From the NCBI GenBank assembly GCA_035535195.1, contig DATLQK010000040.1, positions 1-64,000 on the forward strand: a stretch of 64,000 nt of DNA. Direction: 5' to 3'. The translations under genes and the position numbers were made by a program. Below, piece by piece: positions 51,718 through 59,713 of this stretch (position 1 is its first letter; each line of letters begins with the position of its first letter). The notes beneath the pieces are model-generated. The model searched no databases. It was not told where the DNA came from and worked only from the letters and a program-made list of their open reading frames with translations. The DNA comes from JACDAN01 sp035535195 (GTDB lineage: Bacteria > Actinomycetota > Thermoleophilia > Gaiellales > Gaiellaceae).

Positions 51718-52986
51718 ATGGCCACAACGAAGCGCTACGACGTCAAAGATCTGGCCCTTGCAGCGGAGGGCGTCCGCCGCATCGCCTGGGCCGACCGGCA
51801 GATGCCGGTGCTCGCGGCGATCCGCGAGCGGTTCGAGGCCGAGCAGCCGCTCGCCGGCTACCGCATCTCCGCCTGCCTCCATGTCACGACCGAGACCGCG
51901 AACCTCGCGCGGACGTTGAAGGCCGGCGGTGCCGACGTCGTGCTCTGCGCGTCGAACCCCCTGTCGACGCAGGACGACGTCTCCGCGGCGCTCGTCGACG
52001 AGTTCGACATCTCGGTCTTCGCGATCAAGGGCGAGGACAACGACACCTACTACCAGCACATCGAGGCAGCGGTCGACCACAAGCCCCAGCTGACGATGGA
52101 CGACGGTGCCGACGTGATCGGCGTCCTCCACTCGCACCGCCGTGAGCAGCTCGGCGACATCATCGCCGGCACCGAGGAAACGACCACCGGTGTGATCCGG
52201 CTGAAGGCGCTCGAGGCCGACGGCGCGCTCGGCTTCCCGATCATCGCGGTCAACGAGGCGAAGACGAAGCACCTCTTCGACAACCGTTACGGGACGGGCC
52301 AGTCCACGATCGACGGCATCATCCGCGCGACGAACATCCTCCTCGCGGGGAAACGCTTCGTCCTGGCCGGTTACGGCTGGGTGGGGAAGGGCGTCGCCAT
52401 GCGCGCGAAGGGCATGGGCGCCCACGTGATCGTCACGGAGGTCGATCCGGTCCGCGCGCTCGAGGCCGCGATGGACGGGTTCGAGGTGATGTCGATGGCG
52501 GAGGCGGCCGAGGTCGGCGACATCTTCTGCACGGCCACCGGCGACAAGTCCGTGATCACCCGCGACCACATCGAGCGGATGAAGGACGGCGCAGTGCTGG
52601 CCAACACCGGACATTTCAACGTCGAGATCGAGATCCCGGCGTTACGCCAGCTCGCGACTGACGTGCGCGAGTCGAGGGCGTTCGTGGAGGAGTTTACCCT
52701 CGAGAACGGCAACCGCGTTTACCTGCTCGGCGACGGGCGGCTGATCAACCTCGCCGCCGCGGAGGGCCATCCCGCGCTCGTGATGGACATGTCCTTCGCA
52801 AACCAGGCGCTCTCGGCCGAGTACGCCGTCGACCACGCCGCCGAGCTCGAGCGGAAGGTCTATCCCGTCCCGGAGGAGATCGACAGCGAGATCGCGCGCC
52901 TCAAGCTGGAGACGATGGGCATCTCCATCGATCGGCTGACCGAGGAGCAGGCGAACTACCTCGCCTCGTGGGACGAGGGGACGTAG
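51718..52986 (+). CDS. ahcY: adenosylhomocysteinase (S-adenosylhomocysteine hydrolase)
   Basis: A 422-residue NAD enzyme that splits S-adenosylhomocysteine to adenosine and homocysteine. Landmarks: S-A-C-L-H-V-T-T-E-T-A near residue 51, the substrate region V-N-E-A-K-T-K-H-L-F-D-N-R-Y-G-T-G near 179, and the NAD loop G-Y-G-W-V-G-K-G near 219. It lacks the internal insertion of longer bacterial/eukaryotic forms and ends W-D-E-G-T, so it is the short form seen in archaea and some thermophilic bacteria. It supplies homocysteine to metH. Confidence 0.97.
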   Translation: MATTKRYDVKDLALAAEGVRRIAWADRQMPVLAAIRERFEAEQPLAGYRISACLHVTTETANLARTLKAGGADVVLCASNPLSTQDDVSAALVDEFDISVFAIKGEDNDTYYQHIEAAVDHKPQLTMDDGADVIGVLHSHRREQLGDIIAGTEETTTGVIRLKALEADGALGFPIIAVNEAKTKHLFDNRYGTGQSTIDGIIRATNILLAGKRFVLAGYGWVGKGVAMRAKGMGAHVIVTEVDPVRALEAAMDGFEVMSMAEAAEVGDIFCTATGDKSVITRDHIERMKDGAVLANTGHFNVEIEIPALRQLATDVRESRAFVEEFTLENGNRVYLLGDGRLINLAAAEGHPALVMDMSFANQALSAEYAVDHAAELERKVYPVPEEIDSEIARLKLETMGISIDRLTEEQANYLASWDEGT

Positions 52987-52990
52987 ACCG

Positions 52991-53770
52991 CTGAAGGCGA
53001 TCGTCCTCGCAGCGGGATACGCGACCCGGCTGCGGCCGCTCACCGACAACGTTGCGAAGCCACTGCTGCCGCTCGCCGGTCGGCCGATGCTCGAGTACCT
53101 CTACGAGAAGCTGGCCGCGGTCGACGACGTCGACGAGCTGCACGTCGTGACGAACTCGCGGTTCGCCGCGGATTTCAGGGCCTGGCGCGACGGGGCCGAG
53201 CGCCCTCTGCCGGTGACCGTCCACGACGACGGGACCTCCACGAACGAGGATCGCCTGGGGGCGCTCGGAGACATCCGCTTCGTCGTCGAGCGGGCCGGAC
53301 TGCAGGGGGAGGATCAGCTGGTCGTGGCCGGCGACAACCTGTTCGAGTTCGACTTGGGAGACATGGTCTCGTTCTGGCGGTCGAAGGCCGACGGGAGCGC
53401 GATCGGCGTCCACGACGTCGGCGACCCAGAGCTCGCAAAGCAGTACGGCATCGCCGCGCTCGACGACGACGACCGCGTGATGTTCCTGGTCGAGAAGCCC
53501 GCGGATCCGCCGAGCACGCTCGCCTCGATCGCGGTCTACCTCTACCGCAGTGAGCATGCGGCCTTGCTGGACGAGTACCTGGCCGGAGGCAACTCGCCCG
53601 ACCAGCCCGGCCGGTTCGTCGTCTGGCTCTACCCGCGCGTGCCGGTCTACGGCTATCGGTTCGCCGGGGAGTGGCTCGACATCGGCGACCAGGAGCAGCT
53701 GCTCGACGCCGACAACCGCATGCGGTCTCGTGCGGGGCTCCCGCCGCGAAACGAGTACGCGCCCAACTAG
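52991..53770 (+). CDS. nucleotidyltransferase (glucose-1-phosphate thymidylyltransferase-like), apparent CTG start
   Basis: A 259-residue protein with the start motif K-A-I-V-L-A-A-G-Y-A-T-R-L-R-P-L-T, followed by K-P-L-L-P-L-A-G-R-P-M-L and the metal region V-V-A-G-D-N-L-F near residue 111. Standard start codons in frame come only at ATG 53087, which would remove the whole nucleotide-binding motif. CTG 52991, with GAGGGG 10 nt upstream, gives the exact family N-terminus. It lies 4 bp after ahcY. It activates a sugar-1-phosphate for envelope glycans. Confidence 0.9.
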   Translation: MKAIVLAAGYATRLRPLTDNVAKPLLPLAGRPMLEYLYEKLAAVDDVDELHVVTNSRFAADFRAWRDGAERPLPVTVHDDGTSTNEDRLGALGDIRFVVERAGLQGEDQLVVAGDNLFEFDLGDMVSFWRSKADGSAIGVHDVGDPELAKQYGIAALDDDDRVMFLVEKPADPPSTLASIAVYLYRSEHAALLDEYLAGGNSPDQPGRFVVWLYPRVPVYGYRFAGEWLDIGDQEQLLDADNRMRSRAGLPPRNEYAPN

Positions 53771-53807
53771 GCGCACTTCCGGCACAGACACGCGCGTTTC
53801 TCCCGCG

Positions 53808-53813
53808 TACGGT
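53808..53813 (+). promoter_or_regulatory. -10 box for comF
   Basis: TACGGT ends 8 nt before GTG 53822; no Shine-Dalgarno sequence. Confidence 0.45.
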
Positions 53814-53821
53814 CGCGGGAT

Positions 53822-54484
53822 GTGCTCCTCGACCTGCTGCTTCCCCGGCGTTGCGCCGTCTGCAGCCGGCTCGGCGCGCTCCTCTGCGCCGAGTGTCTGG
53901 CGGCGCTGCCGCGCCTCCTTGGCCCCGCGTGTGCGCGCTGCGGCGCGCCCACCGCCTGGCCCGTCGCGCGCTGCCGCGAGTGTTCGGGCCGGCGGATCGC
54001 GTTCGCCTCCGCGCGCGCCGCTGTCGCCTATCACGGCGCCGGCAAGGACCTCGTGACCGCCTGGAAGCAACGAGGGCTTCGTGGGCTCGCCGTCGTGGCG
54101 GCAGACGTGATCGCGAATACGGTGGAGCAGCCTGACGTCGACGTGCTCGCCTTCGTGCCTCCCGACGGCGACCGGAGCGTCAAGCGCGGACACCATCCGG
54201 CCGAGCGGCTCGCCCTCGAGCTCGGCCGCCGCTGGGACCTGCCGGTCGCGGGCATGCTCGGCCGCGCCCGAACGGTGCGCCCTCAGCGCGGGCTCAAGCT
54301 CGCCGAACGTCGCAGGAACGTCGCCGGTGCGTTCGTGGCGACCGCCCGGGTTCCGCGCCGGCTCGCACTCGTGGACGATGTCTATACGACCGGCTCCACG
54401 GCCTCCGCCTCGGCGTCCGCGTTGCGACGAGCCGGCGCAAGGCGGGTGGAGGTGGTGACTTTCGCCCGGACGGTTCGAGCATAG
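53822..54484 (+). CDS. ComF family phosphoribosyltransferase-like protein
   Basis: A 220-residue protein. The N-terminal zinc-ribbon cysteines are C-A-V-C / C-A-E-C (residues about 11-26) and C-A-R-C / C-R-E-C (about 39-56). The C-terminal phosphoribosyltransferase loop is L-V-D-D-V-Y-T-T-G-S-T near residue 185. V-R-P-Q-R-G-L-K-L-A-E-R-R-R-N-V is the typical ComF stretch. ComF aids single-strand DNA entry during natural transformation. comF upstream of hpf-secA-prfB is a known Gram-positive order. Confidence 0.93.
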   Translation: MLLDLLLPRRCAVCSRLGALLCAECLAALPRLLGPACARCGAPTAWPVARCRECSGRRIAFASARAAVAYHGAGKDLVTAWKQRGLRGLAVVAADVIANTVEQPDVDVLAFVPPDGDRSVKRGHHPAERLALELGRRWDLPVAGMLGRARTVRPQRGLKLAERRRNVAGAFVATARVPRRLALVDDVYTTGSTASASASALRRAGARRVEVVTFARTVRA

Positions 54485-54487
54485 AAT
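54482..54487 (+). promoter_or_regulatory. -10 box for hpf
   Basis: TAGAAT, overlapping the comF stop, predicts a leader of about 35 nt ending in GGGGAGG (54516-54522). Confidence 0.45.
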
Positions 54488-54528
54488 CGAAGGCGAACTT
54501 GCCGCTGTCGATTCCGGGGAGGTCCGTG

Positions 54529-55074
54529 ATGCAACTCCAGGTCAAGGGCAAGAACGTCGAGGTCACGGACTCGATCAGGCAATACGCGGAGGAGAAGCTC
54601 GGCCGGCTCGAACGGCAGCTCGCGGATCCGACGCGCGTCGAGCTCGAGCTCGCGGTCGAGAAGAATCCATCGATCTCTGCGAACCACGTCGCCGAGGCGA
54701 CGATCTGGACGAAGGGCCCGGTGCTGCGCGCCCGCGAGGCGAACGTCGACATGAAGGCCTCGATCGACCAGCTCGTCGACAAGCTCGAACGCCAGGTCAA
54801 GCGCTACAAGGAGAAGCGGCGCCGCCGCCGCGGGGGCACGATCGCGGTCGAGGTGGTCCTCCCCGACGACGCGCTCCCGGTCGATGGCGAGCCGCAGATC
54901 CTCAAGACGAAACGCTTCCCCGTGAAGCCCATGAGCCCGGAGGAAGCCGTGCTCCAGCTCGAGCTGGTCGGGCACGACTTCTTCGTGTTTCGAAACGGCG
55001 AGTCACTCGACGTCAACGTCGTCTACCGGCGGCGGGACGGCTCCTACGGGCTGATCGAGCCTGAGCCGGCGTAA
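54529..55074 (+). CDS. hpf: ribosome hibernation promoting factor, long form
   Basis: A 181-residue protein. The N-terminal domain has V-K-G-K-N-V-E-V-T-D-S-I-R-Q-Y-A (residues 4-19), which binds the 30S decoding site. A basic linker (K-R-R-R-R-R) and the C-terminal dimerisation domain follow, with T-K-R-F-P-V-K-P-M-S-P-E-E-A near residue 125. The long form makes 100S ribosome dimers in stationary phase. ATG 54529 with GGGGAGG 6 nt upstream; GTG 54526 is possible. Confidence 0.96.
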   Translation: MQLQVKGKNVEVTDSIRQYAEEKLGRLERQLADPTRVELELAVEKNPSISANHVAEATIWTKGPVLRAREANVDMKASIDQLVDKLERQVKRYKEKRRRRRGGTIAVEVVLPDDALPVDGEPQILKTKRFPVKPMSPEEAVLQLELVGHDFFVFRNGESLDVNVVYRRRDGSYGLIEPEPA

Positions 55075-55084
55075 GGGGGCTCCC

Positions 55085-55666
55085 CTGCCATTCTGGCGGC
55101 GAGACGACGACGAGCCGGCGCACGAGCGCCTTGCGCGCGAGGCCGGGATCGATCTCGACGCCACCGAACCGTTCGAACAGAACCCGTTTCTGGAAGCTTT
55201 CCCCGAGGCCGGGATTCACGGCCTGCCGCGGCAGCGGCGCTGGGACGCTGTCGCGGGGGCCGAGGCGCCCGACCTCCCAGGCGACCAGGTCGAGTTCGTG
55301 ACGCTCCCCGACGGGACGGTTCTCGTCGACGCGGAGCTCCCGGAAGGCGCGCTCACACCGATCGCCGACGCGATCGAGGGCGAGCTCAACCCGCCTTACC
55401 GCGCACACGCCGTTCGGCGCGAGGACGGCGTCTGGGCTGTCGGCGCAAAGACGATCGAGGTCGTGGAGGTGCACGAGGAGATCGACGGCGACACCGTCAG
55501 CCTCGTGGTCCAGGGCGACGAGCGCACGCTCCTGATCGACGAGCGGCCCGGGTGGAGCGAGGTCGGGACGCTCGAAACCTATGCGCGTGAGCGGCACACG
55601 GACTTCGTACTGCAGGCCGAACGGCTCGACGGGAACCTGTGGTCGGTCCAGGTAAACGCTTTGTGA
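55085..55666 (+). CDS. protein of unknown function, apparent CTG start
   Basis: A protein of about 193 residues. The open frame continues upstream of its first standard start (GTG 55295 region) through P-F-W-R-R-D-D-D-E-P, and CTG 55085 with AAGGGGG 5 nt upstream is the best initiator. The C-terminal half alternates strands and short helices (L-V-D-A-E-L-P-E-G-A, V-G-A-K-T-I-E-V-V-E-V, L-I-D-E-R-P-G-W). No family is recognised. Its place between hpf and secA, 10 bp after hpf, suggests one transcript with hpf. Confidence 0.7.
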   Translation: MPFWRRDDDEPAHERLAREAGIDLDATEPFEQNPFLEAFPEAGIHGLPRQRRWDAVAGAEAPDLPGDQVEFVTLPDGTVLVDAELPEGALTPIADAIEGELNPPYRAHAVRREDGVWAVGAKTIEVVEVHEEIDGDTVSLVVQGDERTLLIDERPGWSEVGTLETYARERHTDFVLQAERLDGNLWSVQVNAL

Positions 55667-55696
55667 GCCGCTCACGGTCTCGGCGAAAGGCTCCGA

Positions 55697-55702
55697 TACC
55701 CT
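55697..55702 (+). promoter_or_regulatory. -10 box for secA
   Basis: TACCCT ends 6 nt before GTG 55709, so the predicted transcription start is the G of the initiator. Confidence 0.5.
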
Positions 55703-55708
55703 AGTCCT

Positions 55709-58384
55709 GTGTCGACGCAGCTAGGCAGCTTCGAGAAGTTTCTCCGTGTCGGTGAGGGCCGGCGGCTCAAGCGCCTGAAGAACCAGGCGGAGTACATCGG
55801 GACGCTCGAGCCCGAGTTCGAGGCCCTTTCGGACGAGGAGCTCGCCGGCAAGACAGCCGAGTTCCGCCAGCGGATTGAGAACGGCGAGACACTGGAGGAC
55901 CTGCTCTTCGAGGCCTACGCCGCAGTCCGTGAGGCGTTCAAGCGGGCAATGGGCGTCCGGCTCTTCGACGTCCAGCTGATGGGCGGCATCGCTCTCCACG
56001 AGGGCGACATCGCCGAGATGCGCACCGGTGAAGGAAAGACCTTCGTCGCCGTGCAGCCGCTCTACCTGAACGCGCTCTCAGGCGAGAACGTCCATCTCGT
56101 CACGGTCAACGACTACCTCGCCAAGCGCGACCCCGAGTGGACGAAGCCCGTCTGGGACGCCCTCGGGATGAAGGTCGGCTACGTCCAGAACATGATGCCG
56201 TTTGCCGAGCGCACAGCCGCCTACGCGGCGGACGTCACCTACGGCACGAACTCCGAGTTCGGTTTCGACTACCTGCGTGACAACATGGCCGTCGGCCTCG
56301 ACGGGGTCGTCCAGCGCGGATACACGTACGCGATCGTGGACGAGGTCGACTCGATCCTGATCGACGAAGCGCGGACGCCGCTAATCATCTCCGGCGAGCC
56401 CGAGGTCGCGGCGCAGACCTACTACGACTTCGCGCGCGTCGTGAAGACGCTCGACGGCATCCAGAGCAAAGGTGCGTCGAAGGGTGTCGACGAGACGGAG
56501 CTGTCCGGCGCCGATTACACGTTCGACGAGAAGCACAAGACCGTCTCCCCCGGGCAAATGGCGATCGACAAGGTCGAGGCGATGCTCGGGATCGACAACC
56601 TCTACGACCCGCGGAACGTCCAGCTCGTCAACCATCTGACGCAGGCGCTCAAGGCGCAGGCGCTGTACCAGCGCGACGTCGACTACGTGATCCAGGACGG
56701 CGAGGTCAAGATCGTCGACGAGTTCACCGGGCGGATCATGGAGGGTCGCCGCTGGTCGGAGGGACTTCACCAGGCGATCGAGGCCAAGGAGGGCGTGCGG
56801 ATCCAGGAGGAGAACGTCACGCTCGCGACGATCACGCTCCAGAACTACTTCCGCCTCTACGACAAGCTTGCCGGCATGACGGGCACCGCGAAGACCGAGG
56901 AGAAGGAGTTCGTCGAGATCTACGGCCTCAACGTGGTCGAGATCCCGACCAACGTTCCGATCGCGCGTGACGACCAAAACGACCTGATCTTCAAGACGAA
57001 GGAAGCGAAGTTCGACGCCGTGATCGAGGACATCGTCGAACGCCACGAGGCGGGCCAGCCCGTTCTCGTTGGCACGATCGACGTCGAGACCTCCGAGTTC
57101 CTGTCGCAGCTGCTGCAGCGGCGCGGGATCCCGCACAGCGTCCTGAACGCGAAGCAGCACGAGCGCGAGGCGGAGATCATCAAGGACGCGGGCCAGGTCG
57201 GCTCGGTCACGATCTCGACGAACATGGCCGGTCGAGGCGTCGACATCAAGCTCGACGAGGGTGTGCGCGAGCTCGGCGGCCTCTACGTCCTCGGCACCGA
57301 GCGCCACGAGGCACGCCGGATCGACAACCAGCTCCGCGGCCGCTCCGGCCGCCAGGGCGACCCCGGCGAGTCGCGCTACTACCTGTCGGGCCAGGACCAG
57401 GTCGTCCGCCTGTTCGCCGGGGACCGGATCTACAACATCATGGAGCGCTTCAAGCTCCCGGACGACCAGCCCATGGAGGCCTCGATCCTCTCGAAGCAGA
57501 TCGAGAACGCCCAGAAGAAGGTCGAGGAGCAGAACTTCGTGATGCGGAAGAACGTCCTCAAGTACGACGACGTGCTCAACACGCAGCGCGAGGTGATCTA
57601 CGGCCAGCGCCGCCGCGTGCTCGAGGGTGACGATCTCTCCGGCGACGTCCAGCAGTGGATCGACGAGGTCGTTCAGGCGATCGTGCTCGAGTACACGAGC
57701 GAGGAGTTCACCGAGGAGTGGGACCTCGATGCACTCGTCGAGGCCGTGAACACCACCTTCGGGACCGACGTCACCGTCGAGGAGCTCCGGGAGGACCTGC
57801 CGGAGCTGTCGCGCGAGGCGCTCGTCGACGACTTCCGCGAGACGGCGCAGGAGGAGTACCGCGACCGGACGGAGTCATGGGGCGACGAGATCGCGCGGCA
57901 GGTCGAGCGGTACGTGATCCTGCAGGTGGTCGACCAGCGCTGGCGGGAGCACCTCGAGTCGATGGACTACCTCCGCGAGGGCGTCCACCTGCGCGCGATG
58001 GCGCAGAAGGACCCGCTCGTCGAGTACCGCGCCGAGGGGCACCTGATGTTCGAGCAGCTGAGTCGCGAGATCCGCGAGGAGGTCGTGTCGCTGCTCTTCC
58101 ACGCCGAGGTGACGCCGAGCGACGTGGAGGACCTCACCGACGAGATGGGCGTCGACGGCAACGGCGCCTACGCGTACGAGCACGAGTCGGTCGCCGGGTC
58201 GGAGGCGATCGCGGCCGCAGGGGCGACGGCACTGGCCGGCGCGCAGGCCGGAGTCGTCGGCGGCGGCGCTACGACCGTCGCGACGCAGCAGCCGAAGATC
58301 GCCTCCGAGTGGGACAAGGTCGGCCGGAACGACCCGTGCCCGTGCGGCTCGGGCAAGAAGTACAAGAAGTGCCACGGCGCCTGA
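55709..58384 (+). CDS. secA: preprotein translocase ATPase SecA
   Basis: An 891-residue motor of the Sec pathway. Walker A M-R-T-G-E-G-K-T is near residue 105, the helicase Asp box V-D-E-V-D-S-I-L-I-D-E near 211, and T-G-T-A-K-T-E-E near 392. G-R-S-G-R-Q-G-D-P-G-E-S lies near 545. The C-terminus ends with the zinc SEC-C motif C-P-C-G-S-G-K-K-Y-K-K-C-H, used with SecB-like partners or for membrane binding. GTG 55709 is the start. Confidence 0.98.
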   Translation: MSTQLGSFEKFLRVGEGRRLKRLKNQAEYIGTLEPEFEALSDEELAGKTAEFRQRIENGETLEDLLFEAYAAVREAFKRAMGVRLFDVQLMGGIALHEGDIAEMRTGEGKTFVAVQPLYLNALSGENVHLVTVNDYLAKRDPEWTKPVWDALGMKVGYVQNMMPFAERTAAYAADVTYGTNSEFGFDYLRDNMAVGLDGVVQRGYTYAIVDEVDSILIDEARTPLIISGEPEVAAQTYYDFARVVKTLDGIQSKGASKGVDETELSGADYTFDEKHKTVSPGQMAIDKVEAMLGIDNLYDPRNVQLVNHLTQALKAQALYQRDVDYVIQDGEVKIVDEFTGRIMEGRRWSEGLHQAIEAKEGVRIQEENVTLATITLQNYFRLYDKLAGMTGTAKTEEKEFVEIYGLNVVEIPTNVPIARDDQNDLIFKTKEAKFDAVIEDIVERHEAGQPVLVGTIDVETSEFLSQLLQRRGIPHSVLNAKQHEREAEIIKDAGQVGSVTISTNMAGRGVDIKLDEGVRELGGLYVLGTERHEARRIDNQLRGRSGRQGDPGESRYYLSGQDQVVRLFAGDRIYNIMERFKLPDDQPMEASILSKQIENAQKKVEEQNFVMRKNVLKYDDVLNTQREVIYGQRRRVLEGDDLSGDVQQWIDEVVQAIVLEYTSEEFTEEWDLDALVEAVNTTFGTDVTVEELREDLPELSREALVDDFRETAQEEYRDRTESWGDEIARQVERYVILQVVDQRWREHLESMDYLREGVHLRAMAQKDPLVEYRAEGHLMFEQLSREIREEVVSLLFHAEVTPSDVEDLTDEMGVDGNGAYAYEHESVAGSEAIAAAGATALAGAQAGVVGGGATTVATQQPKIASEWDKVGRNDPCPCGSGKKYKKCHGA

Positions 58385-58421
58385 CGCGCCGTCCGCCTCG
58401 CCAACCCTCGTTTGCACACGC

Positions 58422-58437
58422 GCGGGCGCGCGCCCGC
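58422..58437. other. 16-bp perfect palindrome after secA
   Basis: GCGGGCGC-GCGCCCGC lies 38 nt beyond the secA stop, in an 82-bp gap. It could fold as a 6-bp stem with a GCGC loop; there is no T tract. Confidence 0.35.
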
Positions 58438-58466
58438 CGGGATGGCTGGCACGGCAAGATCCCTCG

Positions 58467-59219
58467 ATGCGCGTCGTGCTGATCACCTGGGCGAATGACG
58501 TCGAGGACAAGGTCACGAGCATCCGCGGGCTCGCCGACGAGGTCGAGACTGCAGCGCCCAAGGGGCCGCCGGAGCTGAAGGCGCTCGGCGCCGACCCGCC
58601 GGACGCAGTCGTGATCGACCTCGACAGTCGACCGAGCGAGGGGCTCGTGATCGGGATCTACCTGCGCCGCCAGCCCGCGACGCGCCACGTCCCGCAGGTC
58701 TTCGCCGGCGGCAAGCCGGACGAGGTCGACCGGGTCCGCGCGATCCTCTCCGACGCCCGCTACACGGATTGGGACGCCGTCGCGACCCAGCTCCGGACGG
58801 CGATCGAGCGGCCGCCGGACGACCCGATCGTCCCCGACACGATGGCGCCCTACGCCGGTGTGCCGCTCGAGCAGAAGCTCGGCGTAACCGGCAGCGCGAG
58901 GGTCCGCCTGATCTCAGCGCCGAAGGGGTTCGCGCAGCAGATCGGCGTGCCGCGCCAGACGGACGGGCCGGCCGAGCTCGTGATCCTTTTCGTCCGCTCG
59001 CCCGAGGACCTGGAGCGCGAGCTCGAGCCGGCGCTCGACTCGGTGGCAGAGAGCGGCAGCATCTGGATCGCCTGGCCGAAGGGCGGCAAGACCGAGCGGG
59101 GCGACCTCACACAGCCCGTCGTCCAGCAGCGGGGGCTGGACGAGGGATGGGTCGACTACAAGGTCGCGTCGTTCGACGAGACCTGGTCGGGGCTCCGCTT
59201 CAAGGCGAGGAGCGAGTGA
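58467..59219 (+). CDS. DUF3052-type protein with N-terminal receiver-like segment
   Basis: A 250-residue protein in two parts. Residues 1-120 look like a receiver or flavodoxin-like fold: V-V-L-I-T-W-A, then D-A-V-V-I-D-L-D-S-R at the phospho-acceptor-like strand end, and V-P-Q-V-F-A-G-G. Residues about 130-250 match DUF3052: Y-A-G-V-P-L-E-Q-K-L-G, R-V-R-L-I-S-A-P-K-G-F, I-W-I-A-W-P-K-G-G, and F-D-E-T-W-S-G-L-R-F. Function is unknown for both parts. It is probably co-transcribed with the next secreted protein (TGATG overlap). Confidence 0.78.
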   Translation: MRVVLITWANDVEDKVTSIRGLADEVETAAPKGPPELKALGADPPDAVVIDLDSRPSEGLVIGIYLRRQPATRHVPQVFAGGKPDEVDRVRAILSDARYTDWDAVATQLRTAIERPPDDPIVPDTMAPYAGVPLEQKLGVTGSARVRLISAPKGFAQQIGVPRQTDGPAELVILFVRSPEDLERELEPALDSVAESGSIWIAWPKGGKTERGDLTQPVVQQRGLDEGWVDYKVASFDETWSGLRFKARSE

Positions 59220-59701
59220 TGCGGCTCGCCCTCTCCGCCATCGTTCTCGCCGCGGTCGCCGCCGCCACGGCGGTGGCCCAGCCGATCCCCAAGAGCTCGC
59301 GGGTCGGGTGCGACCTGTCGATCGGCGCCCGCGACGAGCCGAGCCCGGATGCGCGCATCGTGGCCGACCGCATCGCCCTGCCTCGAGCCCGCTACCCGCA
59401 CATGCTGGCAAGAACGCGCAGCCCCGTCTTTCGCTTCTCCGCGAAGTGGGGAGCTGAGCTTCGCGGTGGCACGGGCCAGCGGGTCACCGTCAGCGTTGCG
59501 AGACCTTGGCGGCGCCACGCAAAGATCGGCTGGGGGAACGGCACCGCCACGAGCGTCACGTTCCTCCCGTGCACCTCCCGCTCGCCCTGGATCGCCTACG
59601 CCGGCGGTTTCGAGCTCCGGAAGCGAGGCTGCGTCCCGTTCGACGTCCGCGTTGCCGGGCGGACCCGCCGGATCCGCATCGGCTTCGGACGAAGCTGCTA
59701 G
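59219..59701 (+). CDS. secreted protein of unknown function
   Basis: A 160-residue protein with a clear signal peptide (M-R-L-A-L-S-A-I-V-L-A-A, cleavage near A-V-A-Q, residue 22). The mature part has four cysteines (C-D-L, L-P-C-T, G-C-V, final C), probably in disulfides, and is arginine-rich. No family recognised. ATG 59219 overlaps the previous stop; GTG 59216 is possible. The gene ends inside a hairpin that also carries the prfB -10 box. Confidence 0.7.
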   Translation: MRLALSAIVLAAVAAATAVAQPIPKSSRVGCDLSIGARDEPSPDARIVADRIALPRARYPHMLARTRSPVFRFSAKWGAELRGGTGQRVTVSVARPWRRHAKIGWGNGTATSVTFLPCTSRSPWIAYAGGFELRKRGCVPFDVRVAGRTRRIRIGFGRSC

Positions 59702-59708
59702 CTTCGTC
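59688..59708 (+). terminator. hairpin across stop codon of 59219 gene and prfB promoter
   Basis: A perfect 8-bp stem GACGAAGC / GCTTCGTC, loop TGCTA. The 3' arm and loop contain TAGCTT (59699-59704), a -10-like hexamer 9 nt before prfB ATG 59714. Confidence 0.45.
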
Positions 59709-59713
59709 GCGCC

